Of a DNA stretch of 33,442 bases, positions 22,538 to 30,239 are shown in pieces. The DNA is taken from assembly GCF_030689305.1 (NCBI RefSeq), contig NZ_JAUYVM010000022.1, positions 54,433 through 87,874 on the forward strand, given 5' to 3'. The notes below the pieces were generated by a model. It worked only from the letters and a program-made list of their open reading frames with translations. It was not told the origin of the DNA and ran no database searches. Position 1 is the stretch's first letter, and every line of letters begins with the position of its first letter. The stretch is from Vibrio penaeicida. Its GTDB lineage: Bacteria; Pseudomonadota; Gammaproteobacteria; Enterobacterales; Vibrionaceae. The position numbers and the translations under genes were made by a program.

Positions 22538-23396
22538 CCTTATGGGTTTAGCTATGGTGGCGTCGAGCAGTGCATCCGCCATGCAAACTCGTTATGTGGC
22601 TAATCCTGGTCAGTCAAAATGGGAAATGTCGGTGAATACACCATTGGAGTGCCAATTAGTGCATCCCATACCTAATTACGGCTCAGCTGTGTTTACTTCT
22701 CGTGCTAGCAAGAAAATCAATCTCGACTTTGAATTAAAAATGTATCGCCCTATGGGAGAAACTCGCAACGTTTCATTGGTATCAATGCCGCCCATATGGA
22801 GAGCGGGAGAAAACGCAGAACAGATTTCCAATTTGAAGTTCTTCAAGCAGTTTGATGGTTACATTGGGGGGCAAACTGCTTGGGGACTTCTCTCCGAACT
22901 TGAAAAGGGGCGCTATCCAACCTTTGGTTACGCCGATTGGCAAAGCCGCGATAAAAGGGTAGAGGTTGCGCTTTCATCAGTACTGTTCCAACATTCCTAT
23001 AATGCTTTCAGTATGTGCATTAGCCAACTATTACCGTACAGCTTTGAAGATATTTCCTTTACGATTTTGCATTATGATCGTAACAGTGATCAATTGAACA
23101 AAGCCTCACAAAAACGGCTGGCCAAAATTGCCGAGTACGTGAAACACAACAAGGACATCGATTTGGTTTTGGTTGCGGCTTATACCGACTCTAGTGGTGG
23201 TAAAAAAGGCAATCAGAGCTTGTCCGAGCGCCGAGCGGGTGTATTGAGTGAATACTTCCAGTCGATAGGATTACCGCAAAATAGAATTGAAGTTCAAGGG
23301 TTTGGTGAGAGAAGACCAGTAGCCGATAACAGCTCTCCTCTTGGCAAAGATAAGAACCGCCGAGTTGTGATTTCGTTAGGGCGTACACAGGTTTAG
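22509..23396 (+). CDS. motY: Sodium-driven flagellar motor T-ring protein MotY
   Basis: MotY forms, with MotX, the periplasmic T-ring around the basal body that holds the PomA/PomB stator of the Na+-driven polar flagellum. The ATG at 22509 (AAGAGA 5 bases upstream) gives 295 residues (family about 293) and starts a clean signal peptide ending at SSSASA. The N-terminal domain (MQTRYVANP to about residue 160) binds MotX and the ring. It contains two Cys (TPLECQL and SMCIS) that form a disulfide in the family. The C-terminal OmpA-like peptidoglycan-binding domain has ILHYDRNSDQL, YTDSSGG, SERRAG and GFGERRP. A weak sigma-28 -10-like GCCGTTTT is at 22482-22489, with poor -35 and spacing. It is transcribed away from rnt and ends at a shared terminator. 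Confidence 0.95.
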   Translation: MKKNMWFNFSLMGLAMVASSSASAMQTRYVANPGQSKWEMSVNTPLECQLVHPIPNYGSAVFTSRASKKINLDFELKMYRPMGETRNVSLVSMPPIWRAGENAEQISNLKFFKQFDGYIGGQTAWGLLSELEKGRYPTFGYADWQSRDKRVEVALSSVLFQHSYNAFSMCISQLLPYSFEDISFTILHYDRNSDQLNKASQKRLAKIAEYVKHNKDIDLVLVAAYTDSSGGKKGNQSLSERRAGVLSEYFQSIGLPQNRIEVQGFGERRPVADNSSPLGKDKNRRVVISLGRTQV

Positions 23397-23414
23397 TAAA
23401 AAGACCCGGTTAAA

Positions 23415-23449
23415 CAAAAAAGAAGCGCCAATCGGCGCTTCTTTTTTTG
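23415..23449. terminator. Bidirectional terminator, motY and DUF2753-like gene
   Basis: AGAAGCGCC, loop AATC, GGCGCTTCT, flanked by A-runs on the left and seven T on the right, so it works on both strands for the convergent genes. Confidence 0.9.
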
Positions 23450-23505
23450 TATTAGGACGGGACAATTTGCTTCTTCGATATCACGAAAGTGCGGAAGTTG
23501 TACGA

Positions 23506-23943
23506 TCAGTTTAAGCGGAAGCTAGCAATGATTTCGCAGTTTGTCGCTGTATCGATATGCTGTACTTGCTCGGCAACTTTTGGATTCGGGTGGCGCTTCA
23601 TGAAATCAATCAGAGCTTTACGGCAACAGCCTAGGGAATCTACAAAGCTATCGCAATGCGTTTTAGGACACTGAGGAACCAGAGAGAGAATCTTCTCTGA
23701 TGCAAGCTGCAAGTATTTCAGCTCGTAATCGTTATCACCATTCTCGCGCCAGAATTTTGCCAGATTGTGGCAAGAGATCACGTTGATCGTCAGCAAATCG
23801 TCGACCTCGACTTCTTGCTCATCAATCAGCTTTTCTGAAATGGCTAAAGCTTGCTGGTAATGAATGATACTGCGCAGAAAATCTTGTTCCTGCAAGGCGA
23901 CATCGGCCTTCAGTGTATGCTGTTCCCAGTCTCTAACATTCAT
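23506..23943 (-). CDS. DUF2753-like helical (TPR-like) protein with a Fur-box promoter
   Basis: The start at ATG 23943 (MNVRDWEQHTLKADVAL) has GGAAGA 7 bases upstream; an in-frame ATG at 23982 lies at about the predicted transcription start. The 145-residue cytoplasmic protein is all-helical, with a TPR-like opening (ALQEQDFLRSIIHYQQALAI) and several Cys (ISCHNLA, VPQCPKTHC, GCCRKA, NCE) that could bind metal or form disulfides. I believe it is the vibrio DUF2753 family, function unknown. Its promoter carries a strong Fur-box match in the spacer, implying expression under iron limitation. It lies between motY (convergent) and gloA (upstream, same strand), with its own promoter. Confidence 0.75.
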   Translation of the reverse strand: MNVRDWEQHTLKADVALQEQDFLRSIIHYQQALAISEKLIDEQEVEVDDLLTINVISCHNLAKFWRENGDNDYELKYLQLASEKILSLVPQCPKTHCDSFVDSLGCCRKALIDFMKRHPNPKVAEQVQHIDTATNCEIIASFRLN

Positions 23944-23984
23944 TGTCAATTCTTCCGTACGATCATAAAACATATATTCCAAAT

Positions 23985-24013
23985 ATATTAAATGATAATT
24001 GTTTTCATGTAAA
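23985..24013 (-). promoter_or_regulatory. Fur-box-containing promoter of the DUF2753-like gene
   Basis: On the minus strand, TTTACA (24013-24008), a 17-base spacer and TAATAT (23990-23985) form a sigma-70-like promoter. The spacer and one -35 edge hold AATGATAATTGTTTTCATG (plus strand 23991-24009), which fits 14 of 16 fixed positions of the vibrio Fur consensus AATGANAATNATTNTCATT. Fur bound here would block polymerase. Confidence 0.6.
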
Positions 24014-24056
24014 GTGATGGCTTTATTTATAATGCTCTAATAGTCGAACTCTATTC

Positions 24057-24091
24057 GGTAATTTCATCTGAAATGGAGACAGGAAATTACC
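24057..24091. repeat. Inverted repeat GGTAATTTC-N17-GAAATTACC, with a second small hairpin nearby
   Basis: Nine-base perfect arms lie between gloA and the Fur-box promoter. A second small hairpin, CGTCT-CTAC-AGACG (24115-24128), sits 13 bases after the gloA stop and may be a weak gloA terminator. No gene is seen in 23944-24140. Confidence 0.45.
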
Positions 24092-24140
24092 TAGAAAGAG
24101 GCGTGTATAAAGTTCGTCTCTACAGACGTAAATTATTCAG

Positions 24141-24557
24141 TTAGCCTTTCAAGCCAGCAGATGCTGATTTGTTTTGAATCAATTCGATCATATAGCCATC
24201 TGGGTCTTTAACAAACGCAATATGGGTCGTTCCGCCTTTTACTGGACCAGGCTCACGCGTAATGTTGCCACCTGCTTCACGAATAGCATCACAAGTTTGA
24301 TAGATATCATCAAAACCGAGTGCCACATGACCAAATGCTGTGCCTAGGTCATATTCAGTTGTACCCCAGTTGTACGTTAATTCTATCACCGCACCTTCAG
24401 ATTCGTCTGAATATCCCAAAAAGGCGAGTGTGTATTTGTATTTCTCATTTTCATTGGTGCGCAGAAGCTTCATGCCTAGAACCTTGGTGTAAAACTCGAT
24501 TGAGCGGTCAAGATCACCAACACGAATCATGGTGTGTAGAATGCGTCCGTTTGACAT
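24141..24557 (-). CDS. gloA: Lactoylglutathione lyase (glyoxalase I)
   Basis: GloA isomerises the hemithioacetal of methylglyoxal and glutathione to S-lactoylglutathione, the first step of methylglyoxal detoxification in the cytoplasm. The start ATG 24557 follows GGAGA by 7 bases; an in-frame ATG 24 bases earlier has no ribosome-binding site. The 138-residue protein (E. coli 135) carries the metal ligands: His8 in ILHTMIRVGD, Glu in VIELTYNWG, His in FGHVALG and Glu in YMIELIQ. GPVKGGTT is the glutathione-side loop. As a proteobacterial short GloA it is expected to prefer Ni2+ and act as a dimer. It is divergent from the ABC operon. Confidence 0.97.
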   Translation of the reverse strand: MSNGRILHTMIRVGDLDRSIEFYTKVLGMKLLRTNENEKYKYTLAFLGYSDESEGAVIELTYNWGTTEYDLGTAFGHVALGFDDIYQTCDAIREAGGNITREPGPVKGGTTHIAFVKDPDGYMIELIQNKSASAGLKG

Positions 24558-24597
24558 TGTTGTTCTCCAGAATTCTTTCATCGTTAAGAGTTGTTCA

Positions 24598-24625
24598 AGA
24601 ATATCGAATACTTGCGCGCTCTCAA
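24598..24625 (-). promoter_or_regulatory. Candidate promoter of gloA
   Basis: On the minus strand, TTGAGA (24625-24620), a 16-base spacer and TATTCT (24603-24598), 41 bases before the gloA start. Confidence 0.4.
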
Positions 24626-24714
24626 AGCAATTCTGCTCTCCGTTTTCATCTTTTGATAAATCTCATAGTTGCAGATAGACAGGGCAACCAAATTACGATT
24701 CAATAGTTGTATGA

Positions 24715-24726
24715 ATGTTATAACAT
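24715..24726. promoter_or_regulatory. Palindrome ATGTTATAACAT upstream of the ABC importer operon
   Basis: A perfect 12-base palindrome 17 bases before the TTG start of the substrate-binding protein gene, so it overlaps the promoter or the leader. It contains Zur-like half-site bases (TGTTATA) but lacks the spacing of a full Zur box. The regulator is unknown. Confidence 0.4.
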
Positions 24727-24742
24727 ATCAGGAAGGTTGAAA

Positions 24743-26272
24743 TTGAAAAAACTCGCCCTATTTTTGTTGGTTGGACTTAGTCTACTCGCGTATTTTTCGT
24801 TGGACAAAAAAGACGAACCACAAATACTTACTATTTCAGGTCCATTTGAGTTCAGTAGCCAAGACTTAGCAAAAGATGGCTTTTTGTTTTCGCGATTACA
24901 AGTCGTTGAAGCGCTAATAGCAATTAACGAGCAGTCAGAATTGGTGCCATTGCTGGCTGAAAGCTGGGAGCAAAGTGGTGATCGCTTAACCTGGACATTT
25001 AAAATTCGTGATGATGTCACTTTTCACGATGGCTCACCACTCAATGCCGACGCTGTCGTGTTTTCTTTGAAGCAAGCAATGTCGAGACCGGGGGTCATTA
25101 AAAGAGCCCCCATTGAATCCATTCACGCTCAAGACGACGCTGTTGTGATCAGTCTGTCGAAGCCCTTTGTTCCTATGTTGTCTGTTCTCGCGCACTACTC
25201 GACCTCCATTGTTTCTAAGAAATCATTTGATGCCGAGAATGAAGTGACCCGCTTGCATGGTACGGGTCCCTATAAAATCGAAAACTTGGTGCCACCACAC
25301 AAAGCATTGGTAAGCACCAATGAAGATTATCGTGGGGTTCAACCTAAGATTGCCCAAGTGAGTTACTTAGCGGGTCATCGCTCAGAGAGTCGAGCATTGT
25401 TGGCGCAATCGGGGCAAGCGGATTTAGTGTACACATTGGATCCACTGAGCTTGGAGAGTTTAAATGCCTCTGACAATTTAAAAACACACGTTATCTCTAT
25501 GCCGCGTACGGTATTGATAAAGCTCAATAATGAACATCCATTCCTTAATCACGCCGATATTCGCAAGGCAATAAGTTTAGCGTTGGATAGAAAAGGCATA
25601 GCTGATCACGTGCTTCGTTTACCAGGGTCTGAAGCTTACCAGTTGTTTTCACCCGCTTTAGGCGTTTGGCACATGGGTAACTATGGTGTGAGCGCTCGAA
25701 ATCTAGATACGGCAAACAGTCTGTTAGCAGATCATGGATGGACGTTGAATGGCGATAACAAACTAGAGCGTGAAGGAAAGGTCTTTGAGATAAACTTAAC
25801 CACTTACTCTGATCGCCCAGAACTTCCCCTGATTGCGACCGCTATTCAAGCACAGTTAAGTGATGTTGGAATCTCGGTCGATATTTCTATCGACAATTCC
25901 AGTGCTATCCCGTCAAAACATCATGATGGTACGCTGGAAATGGCGCTTGTCGCGCGTAACTTCGGCACGTTGGCAGATCCGTTAGCGTTGCTGCTTAACG
26001 ATTTTGCGAGCCATAAAGGCAGTGATTGGGGACCGACGAATTGGTCTTCTTCCGAGTTTACTCGTCTATTGAATAGGTTATCAGTTCAAGACAACGAGAC
26101 GGAATATCGCAATTTGATTCCAGAAGCCTCTAAGCTGCTAGCCGATGAAATGCCTTTGATTCCAATCAGCTACTATCAGCAAATTATCGCCGTTAATCAA
26201 CGCGTTCAAAATTTTTCCTTTGACCCGTTTGAGATCAACTATCGAGTTGCGGAGATGGAGCTGAATGACTAG
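24743..26272 (+). CDS. ABC importer substrate-binding protein (family 5, Opp/Nik type)
   Basis: The probable start is TTG 24743 with GGAAGG 6 bases upstream, giving MKKLALFLLVGLSLLAYFSL, a signal or anchor helix; earlier frame residues look non-coding. The 509-residue periplasmic protein belongs to solute-binding family 5. Typical blocks are VVEALIAINEQSELVPLLAESW, cited here as its first part VVEALIAINE, then WTFKIRDDVTFHDGSPLNA, HGTGPYKIENL, and ALDRKGIADHVL near the hinge. No lipobox Cys was seen, so it is free or tethered by its N-terminal helix. The substrate could be a peptide, nickel or a metal chelate; the sequence alone does not decide. It is the first gene of a tightly overlapping four-gene operon. 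Confidence 0.85.
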   Translation: MKKLALFLLVGLSLLAYFSLDKKDEPQILTISGPFEFSSQDLAKDGFLFSRLQVVEALIAINEQSELVPLLAESWEQSGDRLTWTFKIRDDVTFHDGSPLNADAVVFSLKQAMSRPGVIKRAPIESIHAQDDAVVISLSKPFVPMLSVLAHYSTSIVSKKSFDAENEVTRLHGTGPYKIENLVPPHKALVSTNEDYRGVQPKIAQVSYLAGHRSESRALLAQSGQADLVYTLDPLSLESLNASDNLKTHVISMPRTVLIKLNNEHPFLNHADIRKAISLALDRKGIADHVLRLPGSEAYQLFSPALGVWHMGNYGVSARNLDTANSLLADHGWTLNGDNKLEREGKVFEINLTTYSDRPELPLIATAIQAQLSDVGISVDISIDNSSAIPSKHHDGTLEMALVARNFGTLADPLALLLNDFASHKGSDWGPTNWSSSEFTRLLNRLSVQDNETEYRNLIPEASKLLADEMPLIPISYYQQIIAVNQRVQNFSFDPFEINYRVAEMELND

Positions 26273-27218
26273 CTTCCTCTATAAACGATTTTGCCAAGCG
26301 ATATTTGTCGCTTGGTCGGTGGGAACCGTAACGTTTGTGCTCATGAGGTTGATACCAGGAGACATCGCTTATCGAATTGCTGCGGGGCGTTATGGCTATG
26401 ATTATGTCGATGAAAATGCCGCTCAGGCAGTGTCCGCAGAGCTAGGGTTAGATAGAAGTGCGATAGAACTCTACTTTGAATGGCTATGGGATTTGCTTCA
26501 TTTTAACCTTGGCTATTCGCTTGTGAGCGGAGAAAAAGTGACAACCGAGTTGGTTCACCAGCTCGGTCATTCCGTGATGCTCGCATTGGTTGCCATGATC
26601 ATTTCGCTTTTCATTGCCATCCCTGTTGGCGTGTACTGCGGCAGAAGAGCCGGAAAGTTGTCTGATACTTTCTCACTTTTTGTGTCCATTATGATCAAAG
26701 CACAGCCTGTATTCTTGATTGGCTTAGGTTTGGTCATCTTGTTCGCTTTAAAACTTAACTGGCTGCCAGTAGCAGGTTTTGGGGATGCGAGCTTTATTGT
26801 TCTTCCCGCCATTACGTTAGCGTTGAGTATGGCTGCAATGTCTAACCGGATCATCAGAAATGCCACTCACAATGTGCTTGGTTCCCAGTATTTCTTGTTT
26901 GCGCGCTTGAAGGGGTTAAGCCACTCGCAAGCGTTTGAAAGACATGCCCAGGTGAATATTGCATTACCCGTTATCGCCTTTGTTGGCATACAAACCGTGA
27001 CCTTGATTGAAGGCATTGTGATGATCGAATCTCTGTTTTCTTGGCCAGGGATAGGGCACGCGTTATCCCATGCTATTTTTGCGAGAGATATCCCTGTGAT
27101 ACAAGGCGCTGCATTGATGATGGGGTTGCTATTTGTCTTGATCAATACGCTTGTGGATGTCGCTAATTACCTGCTTGATCCTCGCCTTAAATCCAATGTT
27201 GCGGTGGAAATACAATGA
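26265..27218 (+). CDS. ABC importer permease (DppB/NikB type)
   Basis: The 317-residue inner-membrane protein has six helices. It starts with the family pattern FVLMRLIPGD near residues 25-34. The ABC-coupling loop (EAA-like) is found around SHSQAFERHAQ, followed by the C-terminal LIEGIVMIESLFSWPGIGHAL, whose FSWPGIG is characteristic of DppB/OppB/NikB permeases. It overlaps the substrate-binding gene by 8 bases and the next permease by 4, so translation is coupled. It should form the pore with the next gene product. Confidence 0.9.
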   Translation: MTSFLYKRFCQAIFVAWSVGTVTFVLMRLIPGDIAYRIAAGRYGYDYVDENAAQAVSAELGLDRSAIELYFEWLWDLLHFNLGYSLVSGEKVTTELVHQLGHSVMLALVAMIISLFIAIPVGVYCGRRAGKLSDTFSLFVSIMIKAQPVFLIGLGLVILFALKLNWLPVAGFGDASFIVLPAITLALSMAAMSNRIIRNATHNVLGSQYFLFARLKGLSHSQAFERHAQVNIALPVIAFVGIQTVTLIEGIVMIESLFSWPGIGHALSHAIFARDIPVIQGAALMMGLLFVLINTLVDVANYLLDPRLKSNVAVEIQ

Positions 27219-28000
27219 AACTGAATCTATCGCAATGTATTGGACTGATTTTACTGTCCGTACAGTTTGTCTTTGTGATACTCGAAAAATCCTTTTTTAA
27301 CAGTGACCCTTACCAGCAGAATCTTACGTTAGTATTTGCTGCTCCCGATATGGCAGAGCCGTTAGGCAGAGATCATTATGGCCGTAGTAATATGGCTCGC
27401 TTATCAGATGCTATCCAAACGTCGTTTTTCATGGCTCTAACTTGCGTTTTAACGTCAGCAATTCTTGGGTTGATCGCAGGTATTTTGGCCGGATGGAAAG
27501 GGGGATGGTGGGATAGAAGTTTATCTTGGGTATTGAACCTTGTTTTGGCGATGCCTGGTTTAATTCTTGTACTTCTTTTTGGCGCAATTGTACCGGGATC
27601 ATTTTGGATACTGTACGTCGCTATTTCTCTTATTCTTTGGGTTGAATATTTCCGTGTCGTCCGGTCGAGAGTGATGGGGCTTGTTGTATCGCCAGAAGTT
27701 GAAGCATCTAAGCTGTACGGTTTTTCTGATTTCTATATTTTTAAGCGTCATTTTTTGCCGGAACTTAAAAAAGATTTGTACACCTTAGCGTGTTTTGGTG
27801 CTGGTAACTCCATTCTCACTCTTGCGTCCATAGGCTTCTTGTATGTTGGATTAAAGCCGCCAGAGGCTGAATTAGGGTTAATGATGGTTGAATTGTTTCG
27901 ATATTACCAACAAGCACCTTGGGTTCTGGCTCAACCCATTATGGCTGTGTTTCTTCTGGTAATGGGATTCCACCTTCTGGCTAGAGGAGAAAAATCATGA
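27215..28000 (+). CDS. ABC importer permease (DppC/NikC type)
   Basis: The 261-residue membrane protein has the DppC/NikC signature MAEPLGRDHYGRSNMARL (about residues 45-62), the equivalent of P-x-G-T-D-x-x-G-R-D. Five further helices follow, and a coupling loop near EVEASKLYGFSDFYIFKRH. It is shorter than E. coli NikC (277). The start ATG overlaps the preceding stop (ATGA), and its own stop overlaps the ATPase start by 4 bases. It should pair with the preceding permease. Confidence 0.88.
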   Translation: MKLNLSQCIGLILLSVQFVFVILEKSFFNSDPYQQNLTLVFAAPDMAEPLGRDHYGRSNMARLSDAIQTSFFMALTCVLTSAILGLIAGILAGWKGGWWDRSLSWVLNLVLAMPGLILVLLFGAIVPGSFWILYVAISLILWVEYFRVVRSRVMGLVVSPEVEASKLYGFSDFYIFKRHFLPELKKDLYTLACFGAGNSILTLASIGFLYVGLKPPEAELGLMMVELFRYYQQAPWVLAQPIMAVFLLVMGFHLLARGEKS

Positions 28001-29382
28001 CGTGTTTGCTCGATGTTCAGAACTTGTCGATTTCGAGTTCTGAAGGAGTATTAGTTGATCCTGTATCTTTTAACGTCAAAGATGGAGAGGCGCTTATTAT
28101 CCTTGGTGAAACAGGGTCGGGTAAAAGCCTATTAGCCAATGCCATCATAGGCAACCTCCCTGAAGGGTTGTCTTATAACGGAGAGGTAGCACTCTTCGAC
28201 CGCTCTCAATCGACACGAAGTACGAAAGAGCGAGAGGCTTTATGGGGCAAAAAAGTCTCGGTATTGCCGCAAGAGCCTTGGTTTGCGTTAAGCCCTTTGA
28301 TGAACGCTGGCGAGCAGGTTAAAGAGGTGGATCAGTTGGTCAATGCGATTGAAGATCCCGCTTTGCAAGCTCGACTTACAGACGCATTTAAGCGCGTACA
28401 ACTTTCTGGCGATGAAACCAAGTTACCAAGTGAGCTTTCTGGCGGCATGGCGCAGCGTGTCGCGTACTTGTGTGCTACGCAAGCAGGTGGAAAACTGCTG
28501 ATAGCAGATGAACCGACAAAAGGTTTGGATGCCAGTCGCCAAAAGCAAATTGGCGAACAGTTAAAAGCGCACAAAAAGAAAGGCGCGGTACTTGTCATTA
28601 CTCACGACATTGAACTCGCCGAATCTTTGCAGGGCGAAGTGATTGTTATGCGTAAAGGCGTGGTGTTAGAACGAGGTGAGGGGGAAAAAGTGATCGCCTC
28701 TCCTCAGTCTGAATACGCTAAAGCTCTCATTGCTGCGCACCCGAAGAACTGGGTAAATCGTGAAAAACGTACTGATTGTGCACCTCTTATTTCCGCTGAT
28801 TCTTTGAAAATGACCAGAAATGGAAAAGCACTATTTTCTGATTTGAGCTTTGATGTGTACGAGCAGTCTGTGGTAGGAATTAGTGGTGACAGCGGAAAGG
28901 GAAAATCGACCCTTGCGGATATACTACTTGGTCTTATCCCCCCGACTGACGGCAAAATAATCCAGCATCAAAACATCGCAAAAGGGCAAGCACTCAAGCT
29001 ATATCAAGATCCTCCAAGCGCATTGTCTAGAGCGGTAAACTTAAATTCACTATTGCGAGACTTAAAACAGCTTGTAGAGTTTGACGATAAAACCGTGCAG
29101 CGGTTACTGGATAGATTGAACTTAGATACCAGTGTTCTTGAAAGGAAAATTACGCAAGTGTCTGGTGGAGAGCTTCAACGGTTTGCGATTCTTAGAGCAT
29201 TGCTTATGAAGCCTAAGTTACTCATTGCTGATGAGCCGACCTCTCGACTAGACCCAATCACCGCGGCGAATACGTTGAAGCTACTGGTCGAGTTAGGTGA
29301 AGAACTGAAGTTTACTTTAATCTTAATCAGCCACGATAAGATCGCGTTGAAAAAGCTTTGTGATCAAGTCATCCATATTTAA
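27997..29382 (+). CDS. ABC importer ATPase, two nucleotide-binding domains fused
   Basis: This 461-residue protein replaces the usual two ATPases (DppD/DppF or NikD/NikE). Domain 1 has Walker A GETGSGKS, Q-loop LPQEPW, signature LSGGMAQR, Walker B LLIADEPTKGLD and H-loop VITHDIE. Domain 2, from about residue 260, has Walker A GDSGKGKST, Q-loop LYQDPP, signature VSGGELQR, Walker B LLIADEPTSRLD and H-loop LISHDK. Both sites appear intact, so both should hydrolyse ATP. Domain 2 is unusually compact, with a short insertion after Walker A. Fusion guarantees a 1:1 ratio of the two domains. It ends the operon before a bidirectional terminator. Confidence 0.92.
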   Translation: MTCLLDVQNLSISSSEGVLVDPVSFNVKDGEALIILGETGSGKSLLANAIIGNLPEGLSYNGEVALFDRSQSTRSTKEREALWGKKVSVLPQEPWFALSPLMNAGEQVKEVDQLVNAIEDPALQARLTDAFKRVQLSGDETKLPSELSGGMAQRVAYLCATQAGGKLLIADEPTKGLDASRQKQIGEQLKAHKKKGAVLVITHDIELAESLQGEVIVMRKGVVLERGEGEKVIASPQSEYAKALIAAHPKNWVNREKRTDCAPLISADSLKMTRNGKALFSDLSFDVYEQSVVGISGDSGKGKSTLADILLGLIPPTDGKIIQHQNIAKGQALKLYQDPPSALSRAVNLNSLLRDLKQLVEFDDKTVQRLLDRLNLDTSVLERKITQVSGGELQRFAILRALLMKPKLLIADEPTSRLDPITAANTLKLLVELGEELKFTLILISHDKIALKKLCDQVIHI

Positions 29383-29390
29383 GACCTATC

Positions 29391-29419
29391 AAAAAGGGAG
29401 TAATCGCTACTCCCTTTTT
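29391..29419. terminator. Bidirectional terminator, ABC operon and nth
   Basis: AAAAAGGGAGTA, loop ATCGC, TACTCCCTTTTT. It lies 8 bases after the ATPase stop and 26 bases beyond the convergent endonuclease gene. Confidence 0.88.
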
Positions 29420-29445
29420 CTTTAACTCTTCATCTTCTAAAGCAG

Positions 29446-30126
29446 TTACTTACTCTTCTTAAGCTTCTCTTTCAAGACTTCGTTGATGAAGCTTTTACGC
29501 CCGTACTGCTTTGTAATAATACATTTGTCTAAATCGAACCCTCTTGCAGGGCAGTATTCACGACCGTAGTAGATAATCTGGAGGTGTAGATCGTTCCATT
29601 TCTCTTTTGGGAAAAGACGTTTTCCATCTCTCTCTGTTTGTTCAACGCTTTTTCCGTTAGACAATCCCCAACGGTACATGAGACGGTGTATGTGTGTATC
29701 GACCGGAAAAGCGGGCACATTGAATGCTTGAGCCATAACCACGGAAGCTGTTTTATGTCCTACGCTAGGCATTGCTTCCAAAGCTTCAAAGTCCTTAGGT
29801 ACTTCACCACCATGTTGCTTGATGATCATATCGGAAAGGTGCCATATCCCTTTAGATTTCATAGGGGACAAACCACAGGGCTTGATGATTTCTTTTATCT
29901 CTTCAATGCTCAGCTTCACCATATCATAGGGGTTATCGGCACGAGCAAATAACTTAGGTGTGATTTGGTTTACACGTTCATCCGTGCATTGTGCTGACAA
30001 TAAAACAGCAACGAGCAAAGTATAGGGATCTTTGTGATCTAAAGGGATGGGGACTTCAGGGTAGAGGTCATCAAGAATATTGACTATAGCCTCTACTTTC
30101 TCTTTTTTTGATATAGGTTGATTCAT
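29446..30126 (-). CDS. nth: Endonuclease III-family DNA glycosylase without Fe-S cysteines
   Basis: The 226-residue protein has the HhH-GPD fold of endonuclease III, which removes oxidised pyrimidines and cuts the abasic site. The catalytic Lys125 lies in the hairpin MPSVGHKTASVV and Asp143 in VDTHIHRL, 18 residues apart as in E. coli (Lys120, Asp138). The C-terminal C-x6-C-x2-C-x5-C cluster motif of E. coli Nth is missing: only Cys192 and Cys202 remain (YCPARGFDLDKC). Phrases such as CGLSPMKSKGI and LFPKEKWNDLHLQIIYYGREY resemble endonuclease III of Bacteroidetes as I recall them, not enterobacterial Nth. It nevertheless sits in the usual nth position after rsxE, suggesting in-place replacement by transfer. 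Confidence 0.85.
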   Translation of the reverse strand: MNQPISKKEKVEAIVNILDDLYPEVPIPLDHKDPYTLLVAVLLSAQCTDERVNQITPKLFARADNPYDMVKLSIEEIKEIIKPCGLSPMKSKGIWHLSDMIIKQHGGEVPKDFEALEAMPSVGHKTASVVMAQAFNVPAFPVDTHIHRLMYRWGLSNGKSVEQTERDGKRLFPKEKWNDLHLQIIYYGREYCPARGFDLDKCIITKQYGRKSFINEVLKEKLKKSK

Positions 30127-30168
30127 TTAAGGCTGCTTCCAGTACTTTTATCTAGGTATTCTTGTTTG

Positions 30169-30239
30169 CTTATCTTTATGCGCTTATCTTTCATATACTT
30201 TGTGTTACGCACTTATTCTTATACACTTACGTTTATGCA
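30169..30239. repeat. Five degenerate 14-bp tandem repeats between nth and rsxE
   Basis: Units start at 30169, 30183, 30198, 30212 and 30226 and share a CTTAxxTTTATGCA-like pattern (for example CTTATCTTTATGCG and CTTACGTTTATGCA). The period is 14, with one unit of 15. The last unit overlaps the end of rsxE. The array fills most of the 106-base gap. Confidence 0.65.

Noticed and set aside
24709..24736. GTATGA next to the ABC operon as a NikR operator half
   Set aside because: The NikR site needs TCATAC after 16 bases; GGAAGG is found instead. The Zur reading of the nearby palindrome also fails on spacing.
29638..29952. 104-codon plus-strand frame inside nth
   Set aside because: It is antisense to a clearly coding gene and has no motif or initiation signal.
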